Origin: Pseudoxanthomonas sp. Root65
GTDB taxonomy: Bacteria > Pseudomonadota > Gammaproteobacteria > Xanthomonadales > Xanthomonadaceae
Direction of reading: 5' to 3'
DNA length: 64,000 nt
Assembly: GCF_001427635.1 (NCBI RefSeq)
Contig: NZ_LMHA01000002.1
Location: forward strand, 248,001-312,000
The position numbers and the translations under genes were made by a program. This document shows, piece by piece, positions 46,206-56,306 of the stretch; the stretch's first letter is position 1; every line of letters starts with the position of its first letter. Below the pieces are notes generated by a model, which had not been told where the DNA came from, did not search any database, and worked only from the letters and a program-made list of their open reading frames with translations.

Positions 46206-48341
46206 GTGAAATTCTTCGTCTCCTGCGCCAAAGGCCTGGAATACCTGCTCGCCGATGAGCTGACGGCGCTCGGGATTCCCAAGGCCACCGCCACTGTCGC
46301 CGGCGTCAATGCCGAAGGCGCGCCGGTCGATGCGCAGCGCGCCGTGCTGTGGTCGCGCCTTGCGAGCCGCGTGTTGTGGCCGATCGCCGAGTTCGAGTGC
46401 CTCGACGAGCAGGCGCTGTACGACGGCGTGATGGCGATCGCCTGGGAGACGCATACGCGTCCCGAGCTGACGCTGGCGGTGGATGCGCACGTCTCCGGCG
46501 AGGCGATCACCCATGCGCGCTTCGCCGCGCAGCGCGTCAAGGATGCCGTGGTCGACCGCCTGCGCCAGCAGGGCCTGGAGCGGCCGTCGGTCGATGTGGA
46601 ACAGCCGGACGTGCGGATCAACCTGTCGCTGCGCAGGAACCGCGCGACGATCTCCATCGATCTCGGCGGCGGTCCGATGCATCGACGCGGCTGGCGACAG
46701 GCGCAGAACGATGCGCCACTGAAGGAGAACCTGGCGGCGGCCGTGCTGATGCGCGGTGGCTGGCCGGCCCTGTACGACGAGGGCGGCGCGCTGCTCGATC
46801 CGATGTGCGGCAGCGGTACGCTGCTGATCGAAGGCGCGTTGATGGCGGCGGACGTGGCGCCGGGCCTGCAACGGCACGGCAACGTGCTGCCGTCGCGCTG
46901 GTCGGGCTTCGACGTGGAGGCGTGGCGTGGCCTGTTCGCCGAGGCGGTGCAGCGCGAGACGGAAGGACGCAAGGCGCTGCGCCCGGCGTTCTTCGGTAGC
47001 GACATCGACCTGGGCGCGATCCGCGCCGCCCGCGACAACGCCGTGCTCGCCGGCCTGGCCGGGCAACTGCAGTTCGACGCGCGCGACGTCGCGCAACTGC
47101 CTGTCCAGGAAACACCGCGTGGCCTGGTGGTCTGCAATCCGCCCTACGACGAACGGCTGGCGGCCGACGCCGACCTGTACCGCGCGCTGGGCGATGCCTT
47201 GCAGCGGGCCGTGCCGCAGTGGCGCGCCAGCCTGCTGTGCGGCAATGCCGATCTGGGCTATGCGACCGGCCTGCGCGCGGCGAAGAAGTACCAGCTGTTC
47301 AACGGTGCGATCGAATGCGCGCTGATCGTCTGCGATCCGGTGGCCACCCCGGCGCGCGAGCCGCGTGAAGCCAAACCGCTGTCGGACGGCGCGCAGATGG
47401 TCGCCAATCGCCTGCGCAAGAACCTGAAGAAGTTCAAGCGCTGGCGCGAACAGGAACAGGTGAGCTGTTACCGCGCCTACGACGCCGACCTGCCCGAGTA
47501 CGCCGCCGCCATCGACGTCTACACCGAAGAGGGCGGACAGGGACGCACGTTCCTGCACGTGCAGGAATACGCGGCGCCGGCCACCATTCCCGAGCACGAC
47601 GTGCGCCGCCGTTTCAGCGAACTGCTGGCCGCCGTCCGTGAGGTGTTCGCCGTGCCGCAGGAGCAGATTGCGGTGAAATCGCGCGAGCGCGGCAAGGGCG
47701 GTTCCAAGTACGGCCGCATGCAGCAGCGCGACGAGTTCATCGTCGTGCGCGAGTCCGGGGCGCTGGTGCGGGTCAACCTGTTCGATTACCTCGATACCGG
47801 CCTGTTCCTCGACCACCGTCCGCTGCGCCGCCGCATGGCGCAGGAGTCGCGCGGCAAGCGCTTCCTCAACCTGTTCTGCTACACCGGCGTGGCCAGCGTG
47901 CAGGCGGCGGTGGCCGGTGCGGCGTCGACGACCAGCGTGGACCTGTCGGCGACCTACCTGCAGTGGTGCGCGGACAACCTGGCCGAGAACGGCCTGGGCG
48001 GCGCCAAGCACCGGCTGGTGCAGGCCGACGCGGTGCGCTGGCTGGAGGCCGAGCAGGGCGAGTACGACCTGGTCTTCTGCGACCCGCCGACGTTCTCCAA
48101 CTCCGCGCGCGCCGACGATTTCGACGTGCAGAAGGAACAGATCCGCCTGCTGCGTGCCGCCGTGGCGCGACTGGCGCCGGGCGGCGTGCTGTACTTCAGC
48201 AACAACTTCCGTCGCTTCAAGCTGGACGAGGACGCCGTGGCCGAATTCGCCCACTGCGAAGAGATCAGCGCCAGCACGATCCCGCCGGATTTCGAACGCA
48301 ACGCCCGCATCCACCGCGCCTGGCGGCTGACGCGGGCGTAA
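46206..48341 (+). CDS. rlmL: Bifunctional 23S rRNA methyltransferase RlmKL (m7G2069 / m2G2445)
   Basis: 711 aa from GTG 46206. N-terminal THUMP domain ([18 protein letters not shown]), first Rossmann methylase with [19 protein letters not shown] and [11 protein letters not shown], then a second methylase with [20 protein letters not shown] and [10 protein letters not shown]. This two-enzyme fusion is the RlmKL form found in gammaproteobacteria. It modifies 23S rRNA during ribosome assembly. The GTG start is preferred over one 51 bases upstream because [11 protein letters not shown] is the known N-terminal pattern. Confidence 0.93.
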   Translation: MKFFVSCAKGLEYLLADELTALGIPKATATVAGVNAEGAPVDAQRAVLWSRLASRVLWPIAEFECLDEQALYDGVMAIAWETHTRPELTLAVDAHVSGEAITHARFAAQRVKDAVVDRLRQQGLERPSVDVEQPDVRINLSLRRNRATISIDLGGGPMHRRGWRQAQNDAPLKENLAAAVLMRGGWPALYDEGGALLDPMCGSGTLLIEGALMAADVAPGLQRHGNVLPSRWSGFDVEAWRGLFAEAVQRETEGRKALRPAFFGSDIDLGAIRAARDNAVLAGLAGQLQFDARDVAQLPVQETPRGLVVCNPPYDERLAADADLYRALGDALQRAVPQWRASLLCGNADLGYATGLRAAKKYQLFNGAIECALIVCDPVATPAREPREAKPLSDGAQMVANRLRKNLKKFKRWREQEQVSCYRAYDADLPEYAAAIDVYTEEGGQGRTFLHVQEYAAPATIPEHDVRRRFSELLAAVREVFAVPQEQIAVKSRERGKGGSKYGRMQQRDEFIVVRESGALVRVNLFDYLDTGLFLDHRPLRRRMAQESRGKRFLNLFCYTGVASVQAAVAGAASTTSVDLSATYLQWCADNLAENGLGGAKHRLVQADAVRWLEAEQGEYDLVFCDPPTFSNSARADDFDVQKEQIRLLRAAVARLAPGGVLYFSNNFRRFKLDEDAVAEFAHCEEISASTIPPDFERNARIHRAWRLTRA

Positions 48342-48347
48342 GCCGCC

Positions 48348-49193
48348 TCAGCCGACGATCAGCACGAAGTCCCCGCGCTGCGAGGCCATCGACAGCGCCA
48401 GCGTGCTCTCGCGTGCGGCCAGGTCGGCGGCGGACAGCGTGGTGCTCGGGGGATGCGCGCGGTAGCTGGCGTCATCGGCCAGGGTGTCGCGCACCACGTA
48501 GCCCATCAGCACGTTGACCAGCTCGCCCAGTGCGTCGAGGGCGAGTTCGTCGTCGCACTGGTCGGGCGTGATCGACAGCAGCGAACAGCCGATCGCCTGC
48601 ATGGTGGCGCGGCTGCAGCCGATGCCGATCAGCAGGGATTCCGTGCCGGCATCGATGCGCACGTGCGCCGTGACGTCGCAGGCGGCGAGCGTGGCGGCAT
48701 CGGCGATGCCGGATGCCTGGCACTGGCTGCCCAGCAGGCGCGGGAACAGGCGGTTGCTGACGCGGATCGCGCTGGTGGCCACGTCGGCCAGCGCGTGGCC
48801 GGCGATGCCGAGCGCGAGTGCGTGGTTGGCCTCGTCCAGGTCGCGGCGATGCGCGGCCAGTTCCGTCTCCAGCTGCTCGGCGGTCAGCGTGCCCTGTTCG
48901 ACCAGGATCTGACCGAACAGCTTGCGGCCCTTCTTCTGCGCGGTCAGCAACACGTCGAGCTGGCCGGCGTCCAGCAGGCCCATCTCCAGCGCGATGTCGC
49001 CGAAGCGGCGATCCTCGGCGCGCTGGCGGTCGTTGATGCGGCGCGCCTGCGCGGCATCCAGCATCTGGTGATGGACGGCCAGTTCGCCGAGCAGGGGGTT
49101 GGAGGCGCGCTGCGCGTCGAGCGCGGCCAGCAGTTGTGCGGAGGTGATGGTGCCGCGTTCCAGCAGGAACTGGCCCAGGAATTTCGCTGCCAT
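48348..49193 (-). CDS. MshEN-repeat protein with CheX-like phosphatase domain
   Basis: 281 aa. Residues 5-115 are four 24-residue motifs (5-28, 34-57, 63-86, 92-115), each of the form xLGxxLxxxGxxxxxqLxxxLxxQ and separated by exactly 5 residues (RASNP, RAEDR, KKGRK). This is the MshEN pattern, known in other proteins to bind c-di-GMP. The C-terminal half resembles CheX/CheC phosphatases: DELALDALGELVNVLMGYV contains the ExxN signature (E and N of ELVN). The neighbour 43 bases upstream is a CheY-like regulator, its probable substrate. Overall role inferred: c-di-GMP-controlled dephosphorylation of the regulator. Confidence 0.75.
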   Translation of the reverse strand: MAAKFLGQFLLERGTITSAQLLAALDAQRASNPLLGELAVHHQMLDAAQARRINDRQRAEDRRFGDIALEMGLLDAGQLDVLLTAQKKGRKLFGQILVEQGTLTAEQLETELAAHRRDLDEANHALALGIAGHALADVATSAIRVSNRLFPRLLGSQCQASGIADAATLAACDVTAHVRIDAGTESLLIGIGCSRATMQAIGCSLLSITPDQCDDELALDALGELVNVLMGYVVRDTLADDASYRAHPPSTTLSAADLAARESTLALSMASQRGDFVLIVG

Positions 49194-49236
49194 GATGTGG
49201 TCTCGTACTGAAGAGGAAGGAGAACGTGCGCGGTGG

Positions 49237-49605
49237 TCAGGCGACCGCTTCGTGCAGCACGCGATCCATCACTTCCGGATCGATGGGTTTCTGCAGGTAC
49301 GACTTCGCACCCAGCTTCAGGCAGTCCTCGATGTCGCTCTGCGCGCCGAGCGAGCTGAGGATGACCACGCGGGCGCCGGGGTCGTGCGAGAGGATCCGGG
49401 CGAGCGCCTGCTTGCCATCGCACTCCGGCATCACCAGGTCCAGCAGCACCACATCGGGCTGCAATGCCTGGTACTGGTCGAAGGCTTCGTTGCCGTTGCC
49501 GGCTTCACCCACGACTTCGAAACCGCAGTCGGACAATTGGCGTGCGGCAAGCATGCGCAAGGCGCGCGAGTCGTCGCACAGCAGGACGGTAGGACGTGAC
49601 GTCAT
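49237..49605 (-). CDS. CheY-like single-domain response regulator
   Basis: 122 aa, receiver domain only. Acidic pair LLCDDSRA, phospho-acceptor Asp in VVLLDLVMPE, Ser/Thr switch in VVILSSLGAQ and Lys in YLQKPID are all present, so it should be phosphorylated. No output domain. Co-transcribed with the CheX-like gene 43 bases downstream. The partner kinase is not in the window. Confidence 0.92.
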   Translation of the reverse strand: MTSRPTVLLCDDSRALRMLAARQLSDCGFEVVGEAGNGNEAFDQYQALQPDVVLLDLVMPECDGKQALARILSHDPGARVVILSSLGAQSDIEDCLKLGAKSYLQKPIDPEVMDRVLHEAVA

Positions 49606-49719
49606 GGTGGTGGATCCCCCTGTTGGATCGTGAAGGCCCCGCGTCGGAGATCGACGCGGGGCGACATGTAGGCACTATCGGCCGGTGCAGGGAGATCTTG
49701 AGAGGTGGCGCACGCACAT

Positions 49720-49765
49720 CGCGCCGCGGACGGCCCGGGGAGAGGGGCGGCCCGCCCGCGGCGCG
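49720..49765 (-). terminator. Hairpin after the outer-membrane protein gene
   Basis: CGCGCCGCGG (49720-49729) and CCGCGGCGCG (49756-49765) form a perfect 10-base stem with a GC-rich 26-base loop, starting 6 bases past the stop at 49772. A second 10-base perfect hairpin, GCCCCGCGTC / GACGCGGGGC, lies at 49636-49662 in the leader of the CheY-like gene. No U-run follows either. Confidence 0.45.
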
Positions 49766-49771
49766 TGGCGG

Positions 49772-50557
49772 TCAGAAGTCGAAGCGGGCGGCGATGGAGA
49801 CCGGCACCGACACGCGCTTGCCGGTGTCGTTGATCGAGCCCAGGCCCAGGCCGCCGATGGCGCTGTCATCGCCGCTCAGGTCGGCGACGTAGCGCACGCC
49901 CGCCTGCGCGGTGATGCTGAAGCTGTCGTTCACCGGGATCAGCACGCCCACGTCCACGCCGGCACTGGCGGCCCACTTCTTCTCGGTGAATGGCGCGTTG
50001 GGAATGGTGATGCCGGCATCGGGGATTTCGAACGTGGCGCGGATGTCATCGGTCTGCGTGGCGCCCAACCGGCCTGCAATGAACGGGCGGGTGTAGCCCG
50101 GCTCCATGAAGTAGTGGCGGTAGCCGGCTTCGACGGTCAGCGCCTTGTAGTCGCTGAAGGTGCCGTAGACGGGCAACGTGGTGTTCAGTGCGGGCACGAA
50201 GGCGCCACCTACCTGCACGGTGCCGGGATCGGTTTCGGTGCGACGGACCTGGCCGAAGATTTCCGCGTTCTGGTTGAGCCCGTAGGCGAACTCCAGGCCA
50301 TAGCCCACGGCGTTGTCGTAGATGTCTTCATGCGAACGCGGCTGGATGCGCAATTCGGCACTCACGCCGGCGAGTGCCGGATTCAACGGGCCCAGGTCCG
50401 GCACCGCAGCGGTGGCACCATCGTGCACGTCGCCGCTGACGGGCGTGTCGGTGCCGCCGAAGACGGACATCGAGAACTTGCCCGGCTGCGGGCCGGCCGC
50501 GTAGGCGGGTGCTGCGAGGGCGAACGATACGGCCACTGCAAAGAGCGACTTCTTCAT
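49772..50557 (-). CDS. Outer-membrane beta-barrel protein
   Basis: 261 aa. Signal peptide (KKSLFAVAVSFALAAPAYA), then alternating strands (FSMSVFGGTDTPVSGD, EFAYGLNQNAEIFGQVRR, ALTVEAGYRHYFMEPGYTRP) and the C-terminal barrel signature ending VSVPVSIAARFDF with terminal Phe. Size fits an 8- to 10-stranded OmpA/OmpW-like barrel. No ligand suggestion. An imperfect hairpin lies downstream. Confidence 0.75.
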   Translation of the reverse strand: MKKSLFAVAVSFALAAPAYAAGPQPGKFSMSVFGGTDTPVSGDVHDGATAAVPDLGPLNPALAGVSAELRIQPRSHEDIYDNAVGYGLEFAYGLNQNAEIFGQVRRTETDPGTVQVGGAFVPALNTTLPVYGTFSDYKALTVEAGYRHYFMEPGYTRPFIAGRLGATQTDDIRATFEIPDAGITIPNAPFTEKKWAASAGVDVGVLIPVNDSFSITAQAGVRYVADLSGDDSAIGGLGLGSINDTGKRVSVPVSIAARFDF

Positions 50558-50719
50558 CGGGGGAATCCTCCAGGGGAAAAGGCCGATGCATCGTGCATCG
50601 GGCGCCACCCCTTACGCAGATATGCCGACGATGGATGCGGCGACGTCGCAGGACGCAAGCGCCTTCTTCTTCACACGCCGTGCACGCGTGCGGCAACGTC
50701 CTGCGATTTCACGTCGCCT

Positions 50720-51949
50720 TCACTGCCCGGCAGACGCATCGCCGTTGCGTGCGAGCGTTTCCTCGACGGCGGTGAACGCGGAGTTCGCACCGGCTGCCGA
50801 CGTGCCCGCGTCGGTGGCGAAATACGCAACGCCCGTGCCGCGCTCGCGATCGATCCACAAGCCGGAGCGCAGACCGTAGGCGTCGCCGGAATGGCCCACG
50901 TGCGCGCGGCCATCGCCGAACAGGTCGTCACCGCACTGCGCATGCGGTGTCGCCAAGGTCTGCGCGGCGAGGCCGTAGCGGCAGAAGAAGGCCTTGGCCG
51001 TGCCGGCGCCGGTGTCTTCTTCGTGCGTCACGCCGTTGTCGCCGGTGAAGGTCCACTGGGGGCGCAGTAGTTCGGCCACGGCCGCCGGTTGCAGCAGCCG
51101 GACGCCGTCGACGTCGCCCTGGTTCAACAGCAGGCGCCCGATCTTCGCTAGCCCATTGGCCGAGATCCGCAGGCCGCCTTGCGGCGAGAACAGTGCGCCG
51201 TTCTCGCCGGCCTTCCAGCGGGCGAGATCGCAGTCGGCTCCGTCCTTGACGACGACGGCACAGGCGGGTTTTCCCGCCCGGTTTTCGTCGCGCACCGACG
51301 CGCGGTCGCGATACAGCACCACGGCACGCATGGCGGTGTCGGCGTCGCAGCTTTCCCAGTTGAAGCAGGCGTCCAACTTCAGCGGCGTTAGCACCAGACG
51401 GCGCATCAACAGGTCGAAGCGTTCGCCGGTGGCGCGTTCCATCGCCATCGCCACCAGCGGGAAGTTGAGGTTGGTGTAGCGGAAGTGCGTGCCGGGCGCA
51501 TGCGCGTCGTCCCAGGCCTTCGGGTCGTCGAGGATCGTCTTGAGCGGTTCGCCCAGCGGCGTGGCGTAGTAGCCGGCGGCATCGGTCAGGCTGGAGCGGT
51601 GCGACAGCAGCAGGCGCAGGGTGATCGGTGTGTCGGGGAACTGCGGGTGGCGCAGCGTCCAGCCCAGGTAGGTGGACACGTCGGCATCGAGGTCGAGCGT
51701 GCCCGCTTCGACCAACCGCATCACGCCGATGGCGGTCACCAGTTTCGAGATCGAGGCGATGCGCACGGGATCGTCGGCGGTGACCTGGCGACCGGTGGCG
51801 AGATCGGCCTTGCCTTCGGCGCGGGTGGCGACGATGCCGCCGCGGTCGAAGGCGACGCGCACCTGCGCGACGGGTTCGCCGGCCGATGCGATCGCCGCGA
51901 CGGCGAGGCAGGGCAGCAGGACGAGGATGCGGATACGACGGAAGGACAT
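50720..51949 (-). CDS. Secreted serine hydrolase, class C beta-lactamase family
   Basis: 409 aa from ATG 51949. Signal peptide to about residue 23 (LVLLPCLAVAAIASAGE). The SxxK motif is SISK in VRIASISKLVTAIG, the YxN-type motif lies in FRYTNLNFPLVAMA, and the HSGDAYG segment serves as the KTG-like box. Family members are esterases, DD-peptidases or beta-lactamases; this is not a typical AmpC by length. Localised in the periplasm. It is 32 bases downstream of mmsA on the same strand, but with no clear metabolic link. Confidence 0.82.
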   Translation of the reverse strand: MSFRRIRILVLLPCLAVAAIASAGEPVAQVRVAFDRGGIVATRAEGKADLATGRQVTADDPVRIASISKLVTAIGVMRLVEAGTLDLDADVSTYLGWTLRHPQFPDTPITLRLLLSHRSSLTDAAGYYATPLGEPLKTILDDPKAWDDAHAPGTHFRYTNLNFPLVAMAMERATGERFDLLMRRLVLTPLKLDACFNWESCDADTAMRAVVLYRDRASVRDENRAGKPACAVVVKDGADCDLARWKAGENGALFSPQGGLRISANGLAKIGRLLLNQGDVDGVRLLQPAAVAELLRPQWTFTGDNGVTHEEDTGAGTAKAFFCRYGLAAQTLATPHAQCGDDLFGDGRAHVGHSGDAYGLRSGLWIDRERGTGVAYFATDAGTSAAGANSAFTAVEETLARNGDASAGQ

Positions 51950-51981
51950 GCGTCTGCGCCTCTCGGGGACCGGCACCGACT

Positions 51982-53472
51982 TTACTTCATCGTCGGCATC
52001 ACGAACTCGGCCGCGTGCGTCTCCGGCCAGCGGGCGGTGACGGTCTTCAGGCGGGTGTAGAAGCGCACGCCATCCGGGCCATGCACATGCAGGGGGCCGA
52101 AGATCGAGCGTTTCCAGCCGCCGAAGCTGTGGAAGGCCATCGGCACCGGGATCGGCACGTTGATGCCGACCATGCCGGCCTGCACGCGATGGGCGAACTC
52201 GCGCGCGGCGCCGCCATCGCGGGTGAACACGGCGGTTCCGTTGCCGTACTCGTGGGTGTTGACCAGATGCAGGGCGGCCTCGAGATCCGGCACCCGCATG
52301 ACGCACAACACCGGGCCGAAAATCTCCTCGCGGTAGATCGTCATGTCCGGCACGACGCGGTCGAACAGGCAGCCGCCGAGGAAGAAACCATCGGCATGGC
52401 CGTCGACCACGTGGCCGCGACCATCGACGACCAGCGTCGCACCCTCGGCCACGCCGGCATCGACATAGCCGCGTACCTTGTCGCGGTGCGCCGCGGTGAC
52501 CAGCGGGCCCATTTCCGGATCCAGGCAGCCCGGGCCGATCTTCAGTGCGGCGACCTTGGGGGCCAGCGCCGCCACCAGCGCGTCCGCGGTGGCATCGCCT
52601 ACGCAGACCGCCACCGAGATCGCCATGCAGCGCTCGCCGGCGGAACCGTAGCCGGCACCGAGCAGCGCGGAGACGGCGCCGTCCAGGTCGGCATCGGGCA
52701 GCACGACCATGTGGTTCTTTGCCCCGCCCAGCGCCTGCACGCGCTTGCCGTTGGCACTGCCGCGCGCGTAGATGTATTCGGCGATCGGGGTGGAGCCTAC
52801 GAAACTCAGCGCCTGCACGCGCGGCTCGTCGAGCAGCGCGTCCACCGCCACCTTGTCGCCGTGCACGACATTGAAAACACCATCGGGCAGGCCGGCCTGT
52901 TTCAGCAGGTCGGCCATGAACAGTGCCGCCGACGGATCGCGTTCCGACGGCTTCAGCACGAACGTGTTGCCGCAGGCCAGCGCCACCGGGAACATCCACA
53001 GCGGCACCATCGCCGGGAAGTTGAACGGCGTGATGCCGGCGACCACGCCGAGCGGGGCGTACTCGCTCCACGAATCGACATCGCGGCCGACGTTCATCGA
53101 ATGCTCGCCCTTGAGCAGGTGCGGGATGCCGCACGCGAACTCGACGACTTCCAACCCGCGCGTCACTTCGCCACGCGCGTCGGAGAGCACCTTGCCGTGC
53201 TCCGACGTAATGATCTTCGCCAGGTCGCCGGCGTGCTTCTCCAGCAGTTCCTTGAAACGGAACATCACGCGCGCGCGGTTCAGCGGCGTGGTCGCCGCCC
53301 AGGCGGGGAAGGCGGCGGATGCGGCATCCACCGCTCGCCTGACGTCATCGGCCGACGCCAGCGGCACGCGTGCGGTGACGACGCCGGTGGCGGGGTCGAA
53401 CACATCGCCGAAGCGGCCACTGCCGCCTTCCACCCGCTGTCCGTTGAAGAAATGGTGCAGCGCTTCTGTCAT
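51982..53472 (-). CDS. mmsA: Methylmalonate-semialdehyde / malonate-semialdehyde dehydrogenase (CoA-acylating)
   Basis: 496 aa aldehyde dehydrogenase. Oxidises (methyl)malonate semialdehyde to acetyl-CoA or propionyl-CoA. MmsA features: [41 protein letters not shown], catalytic Cys in [35 protein letters not shown]. Close resemblance to the BauC/MmsA group fits the neighbouring bauA-like transaminase, whose product is malonate semialdehyde. 227 bases separate it from ald. Confidence 0.95.
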   Translation of the reverse strand: MTEALHHFFNGQRVEGGSGRFGDVFDPATGVVTARVPLASADDVRRAVDAASAAFPAWAATTPLNRARVMFRFKELLEKHAGDLAKIITSEHGKVLSDARGEVTRGLEVVEFACGIPHLLKGEHSMNVGRDVDSWSEYAPLGVVAGITPFNFPAMVPLWMFPVALACGNTFVLKPSERDPSAALFMADLLKQAGLPDGVFNVVHGDKVAVDALLDEPRVQALSFVGSTPIAEYIYARGSANGKRVQALGGAKNHMVVLPDADLDGAVSALLGAGYGSAGERCMAISVAVCVGDATADALVAALAPKVAALKIGPGCLDPEMGPLVTAAHRDKVRGYVDAGVAEGATLVVDGRGHVVDGHADGFFLGGCLFDRVVPDMTIYREEIFGPVLCVMRVPDLEAALHLVNTHEYGNGTAVFTRDGGAAREFAHRVQAGMVGINVPIPVPMAFHSFGGWKRSIFGPLHVHGPDGVRFYTRLKTVTARWPETHAAEFVMPTMK

Positions 53473-53492
53473 GGCGGACTACCTTGCTGTAT

Positions 53493-53692
53493 CCCTCGCC
53501 CCGCGAGCGGGGAGAGGGTGCCCGAAGGGCGGGTGAGGGGCGACGGAGCCCTTTTCTTCAATCGTGGCGCGGTGTTTCGAGTGTTGCTTTTCCAGTCGCT
53601 CGATAGGGTCGTCATCGCCGAGGCGGTGATGGCTCCTGCGTGCCCCTCATCCGCCTTCGGCACCTTCTCCCCACAGTTGCGGGGAGAAGGAA
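53493..53692. repeat. Intergenic inverted repeat of the CCCTCGCCC/GGGGAGAGGG type
   Basis: Left part CCCTCGCCCCGCGAGCGGGG plus AGAGGGTGCCCGAAGGGC; right part GCCTTCGGCACCTTCTCCCC plus ACAGTTGCGGGGAGAAGG. The two halves are complementary across about 100 bases and each is itself a hairpin. A related element lies at 57042-57252. It separates mmsA from ald and may act as a terminator region or dispersed repeat. Confidence 0.65.
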
Positions 53693-53699
53693 CAGCGGG

Positions 53700-54815
53700 T
53701 TACGCCAGCGCGTCGCGCGCCGACACGTAGGCGTAACCCAGGTCGTCGGCCACCGCCTTGTAGGTGATCTTGCCGGCGTGCACGTTCAGGCCATTGAGCA
53801 GGTGTTCGTCGTCCAGCATGGCCTGCTTCGCGCCCTTGTTGGCCAGCTGCACGGCGAAGGGCAGGGTGGCGTTGGTCAGCGCGAAGGTGGACGTGCGGGC
53901 GACGCCGCCCGGCATGTTGGCCACGCAGTAGTGGATGATGCCGTCCACTTCGTAGGTCGGGTTCTGGTGGGTGGTGGCTTTCGAGGTCTCGAAGCAGCCG
54001 CCCTGGTCGATCGCCACGTCCACCAGCACCGAGCCGGGACGCATCAGCTTCAGCTGCTCGCGCGACACCAGCTTGGGGGCGGCGGCGCCGGGGATCAGCA
54101 CCGCGCCGATCACCAGATCGGTGTCGGGCAGGCGCTCTTCGATGGCGTCGCGGGTCGAGTAGATCGTGGTCAGCTGGTGGCCGTACAGCTCGTCCAGATA
54201 CTTCAGGCGGTCGAGCGAGCGGTCGAGGATGGTGACGTGCGCGTTCATACCCATCGCCATGCGCGCGGCATTGATGCCCACCACGCCGCCGCCGATCACC
54301 AGCACTTCGGCGGGCTTCACGCCGGGTACGCCGCCAAGCAGCACGCCGGAACCGCCCTGCGCCTTCTCCAGCGCGTGCGCGCCGGCCTGGATCGACATGC
54401 GGCCGGCCACTTCGGACATCGGCGCCAGCAGCGGCAGGCCGCCCTTGCGGTCGGTGACGGTTTCGTACGCGATGCAGGTGGCACCAGAAGCGACCAGCGC
54501 CTTGGTCTGCTCGGGATCGGGCGCGAGGTGCAGGTAGGTGTAGAGCACCTGGCCGGGGCGCAGCATGGCGCACTCGTTCGGCTGCGGCTCCTTGACCTTG
54601 ATGATCATGTCGGCGCGGGCAAAGATCTCTTCGGCCGTGTCGACGATCTGCGCACCGGCCTTGATGTACTGCTCATCGGTCAGGCCGATGGCCTTGCCGC
54701 CGTCGCGCTGGACGATGACCTGGTGGCCATTCGAGACCAGTTCGCGCGCGCCGGACGGGGTAAGCCCGATGCGGTACTCGTGGTTCTTTATTTCCTTGGG
54801 GACGCCGATCAGCAT
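53700..54815 (-). CDS. ald: Alanine dehydrogenase
   Basis: 371 aa. Converts L-alanine to pyruvate and ammonia with NAD+. Features: MLIGVPKEIKNHEYRIGLTP, VIVQRDGGKAIGLTDEQYI with active-site Lys, YTYLHLAPDPEQTKAL, the Rossmann loop VLVIGGGVVGINAARMAMGM and CIAYETV. Length is normal. In this cluster it would recycle the alanine produced by the beta-alanine:pyruvate transaminase. Same strand as the transaminase and mmsA genes. Confidence 0.97.
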   Translation of the reverse strand: MLIGVPKEIKNHEYRIGLTPSGARELVSNGHQVIVQRDGGKAIGLTDEQYIKAGAQIVDTAEEIFARADMIIKVKEPQPNECAMLRPGQVLYTYLHLAPDPEQTKALVASGATCIAYETVTDRKGGLPLLAPMSEVAGRMSIQAGAHALEKAQGGSGVLLGGVPGVKPAEVLVIGGGVVGINAARMAMGMNAHVTILDRSLDRLKYLDELYGHQLTTIYSTRDAIEERLPDTDLVIGAVLIPGAAAPKLVSREQLKLMRPGSVLVDVAIDQGGCFETSKATTHQNPTYEVDGIIHYCVANMPGGVARTSTFALTNATLPFAVQLANKGAKQAMLDDEHLLNGLNVHAGKITYKAVADDLGYAYVSARDALA

Positions 54816-54881
54816 GTTGCTCTCCAGTAGCGGGAAGGGGCTTCGCGCGAGGGGGAGCGCTGGTGCCGTTGATCCGTAATT

Positions 54882-56258
54882 TTACGCGGTCGCGCGTATG
54901 GTGTCCGCCAGGACATTCGCGATCCGGTCGATCTGGGACTTCTCCACGATCAGCGGCGGCGACAGGGCGATGACGTCGCCGGTCACCCGGGTCAGCAGGT
55001 GGCCTTCATGGAAGGCGCGGCTGAACACGTCATAGGCGCGGGTGCCCGGTGCGCCCGCGCGCGGGGCCAGTTCGATGGCGCCGACCAGGCCGACGTTGCG
55101 GATGTCGACCACGTTCGGCAGATCCTTCAGCGAGTGCAGCGCCTCCTGCCAGTAATCGCCCAGACTGAGCGCCTTGTCGAACAGGTTTTCTTCCTCGTAG
55201 GTGTCCAATGTGGCGAGCGCGGCGGCGCAAGCCAGCGGATGGCCGGAGTAGGTATAGCCATGGAACATGTCGATGACGTGGTCCGGCCCGCGCATGAAGG
55301 CGTCGAACATGCGGTCCGACACGAAGGTGGCACCCATCGGCACGCAGCCGTTGGTGATGCCCTTGGCGGCGGTGATCATGTCCGGCGTGACGCCGAAGCG
55401 CTGCGCGCCGAAGGCGTGGCCGACGCGGCCGAAGCCGGTGATCACTTCGTCGAAGATCAGCAGGATGCCGTGCCTGTCGCAGATCTCGCGCAGGCGCTGC
55501 AGGTAGCCCTGCGGCGGGATGACCACGCCGGCAGACCCGGAGATCGGCTCGACGATGACGGCGGCGATGGTCGAGGCGTCGTACAGCGCGATCTGGCGCT
55601 CCAGGTCTTCGGCCAGTTCGATGCCATGCGGCGGCAGGCCCTTCGAGAACGCATTGCGCGACACGTCCAGCGTGTGGCGGATATGCGACACCGCCGACAG
55701 TCCCGGGCCGAACCACTTGCGGTTGTTCGGCAGGCCGCCCACCGACATGCCGCCGAAGCCGACGCCGTGATAACCCTTCTCGCGGCCGATGAAGCGCGTG
55801 CGCTGGCCTTCGCCACGCACGCGGTGGTAGGCCAGGGCGATCTTCAACGCACTGTCCACCGCTTCCGAGCCGGAGTTGCTGAAGAACACCTTGTTGAGGT
55901 CGCCCGGCGCCAGCGCGGCCAGGCGCTCGGCCAGCTTGAACGGCAGCGGCGAGCTCATCGAGAAGTTGGGCGCGAAGTCGAGCGTGCCGATCTGCTGCCT
56001 GATGGCTTCGACGATGCGCGGCCGGGAGTGGCCGGCATTGCAGCACCACAGGCCGGCCGTGGCATCCAGCACTTCGTTGCCGTCGACATCGCGGTAGTAC
56101 ATGCCGGACGCGCTGGCGAGCAGGCGCGGCTTGGCCTTGAACTGCTTGTTGGCCGTGAACGGCATCCAGAAGTGGTCCAGCGAGGCCGGTGCCTCGAGGT
56201 TCTGGCGGGCGTAATGATCGGCCAGGGCGCGGGAAGAGGAAGTGTCGTCGGCGCTCAT
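54882..56258 (-). CDS. bauA: Beta-alanine:pyruvate (omega-amino acid) transaminase, class III
   Basis: 458 aa PLP enzyme. Class III motifs: LDATAGLWCCNAGHSRPRIV, VFFSNSGSEAVDSALKIAL, ILLIFDEVITGFGRVGHAFG and the PLP-lysine in DMITAAKGITNGCVPMGA. The sequence is close to Pseudomonas beta-alanine:pyruvate aminotransferase in layout (YTYSGHPLACAAALATLD, LPNVVDIRNVGLVGAIELAP). The mmsA and ald neighbours support beta-alanine as substrate; putrescine or spermidine-derived amines remain possible. It diverges from puuR. Confidence 0.85.
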   Translation of the reverse strand: MSADDTSSSRALADHYARQNLEAPASLDHFWMPFTANKQFKAKPRLLASASGMYYRDVDGNEVLDATAGLWCCNAGHSRPRIVEAIRQQIGTLDFAPNFSMSSPLPFKLAERLAALAPGDLNKVFFSNSGSEAVDSALKIALAYHRVRGEGQRTRFIGREKGYHGVGFGGMSVGGLPNNRKWFGPGLSAVSHIRHTLDVSRNAFSKGLPPHGIELAEDLERQIALYDASTIAAVIVEPISGSAGVVIPPQGYLQRLREICDRHGILLIFDEVITGFGRVGHAFGAQRFGVTPDMITAAKGITNGCVPMGATFVSDRMFDAFMRGPDHVIDMFHGYTYSGHPLACAAALATLDTYEEENLFDKALSLGDYWQEALHSLKDLPNVVDIRNVGLVGAIELAPRAGAPGTRAYDVFSRAFHEGHLLTRVTGDVIALSPPLIVEKSQIDRIANVLADTIRATA

Positions 56259-56306
56259 CGCGGGTCCGGGGCGGGGTGGATGGGCGCAGCTTAGCGCGTT
56301 GAAAAA

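Noticed and set aside
45975-48314. Long minus-strand open frame opposite rlmL (779 codons)
   Set aside because: Antisense shadow of a well-supported rRNA methyltransferase gene.
49636-49662. Perfect GCCCCGCGTC hairpin as a riboswitch of the CheY-like gene
   Set aside because: A single hairpin without conserved unpaired bases; better explained as a terminator or chance in GC-rich DNA.
50720-53134. An 804-codon frame fusing the serine hydrolase with sequence inside mmsA
   Set aside because: The extra part overlaps mmsA in another frame and has no domain; the hydrolase has a clear signal peptide start at 51949.
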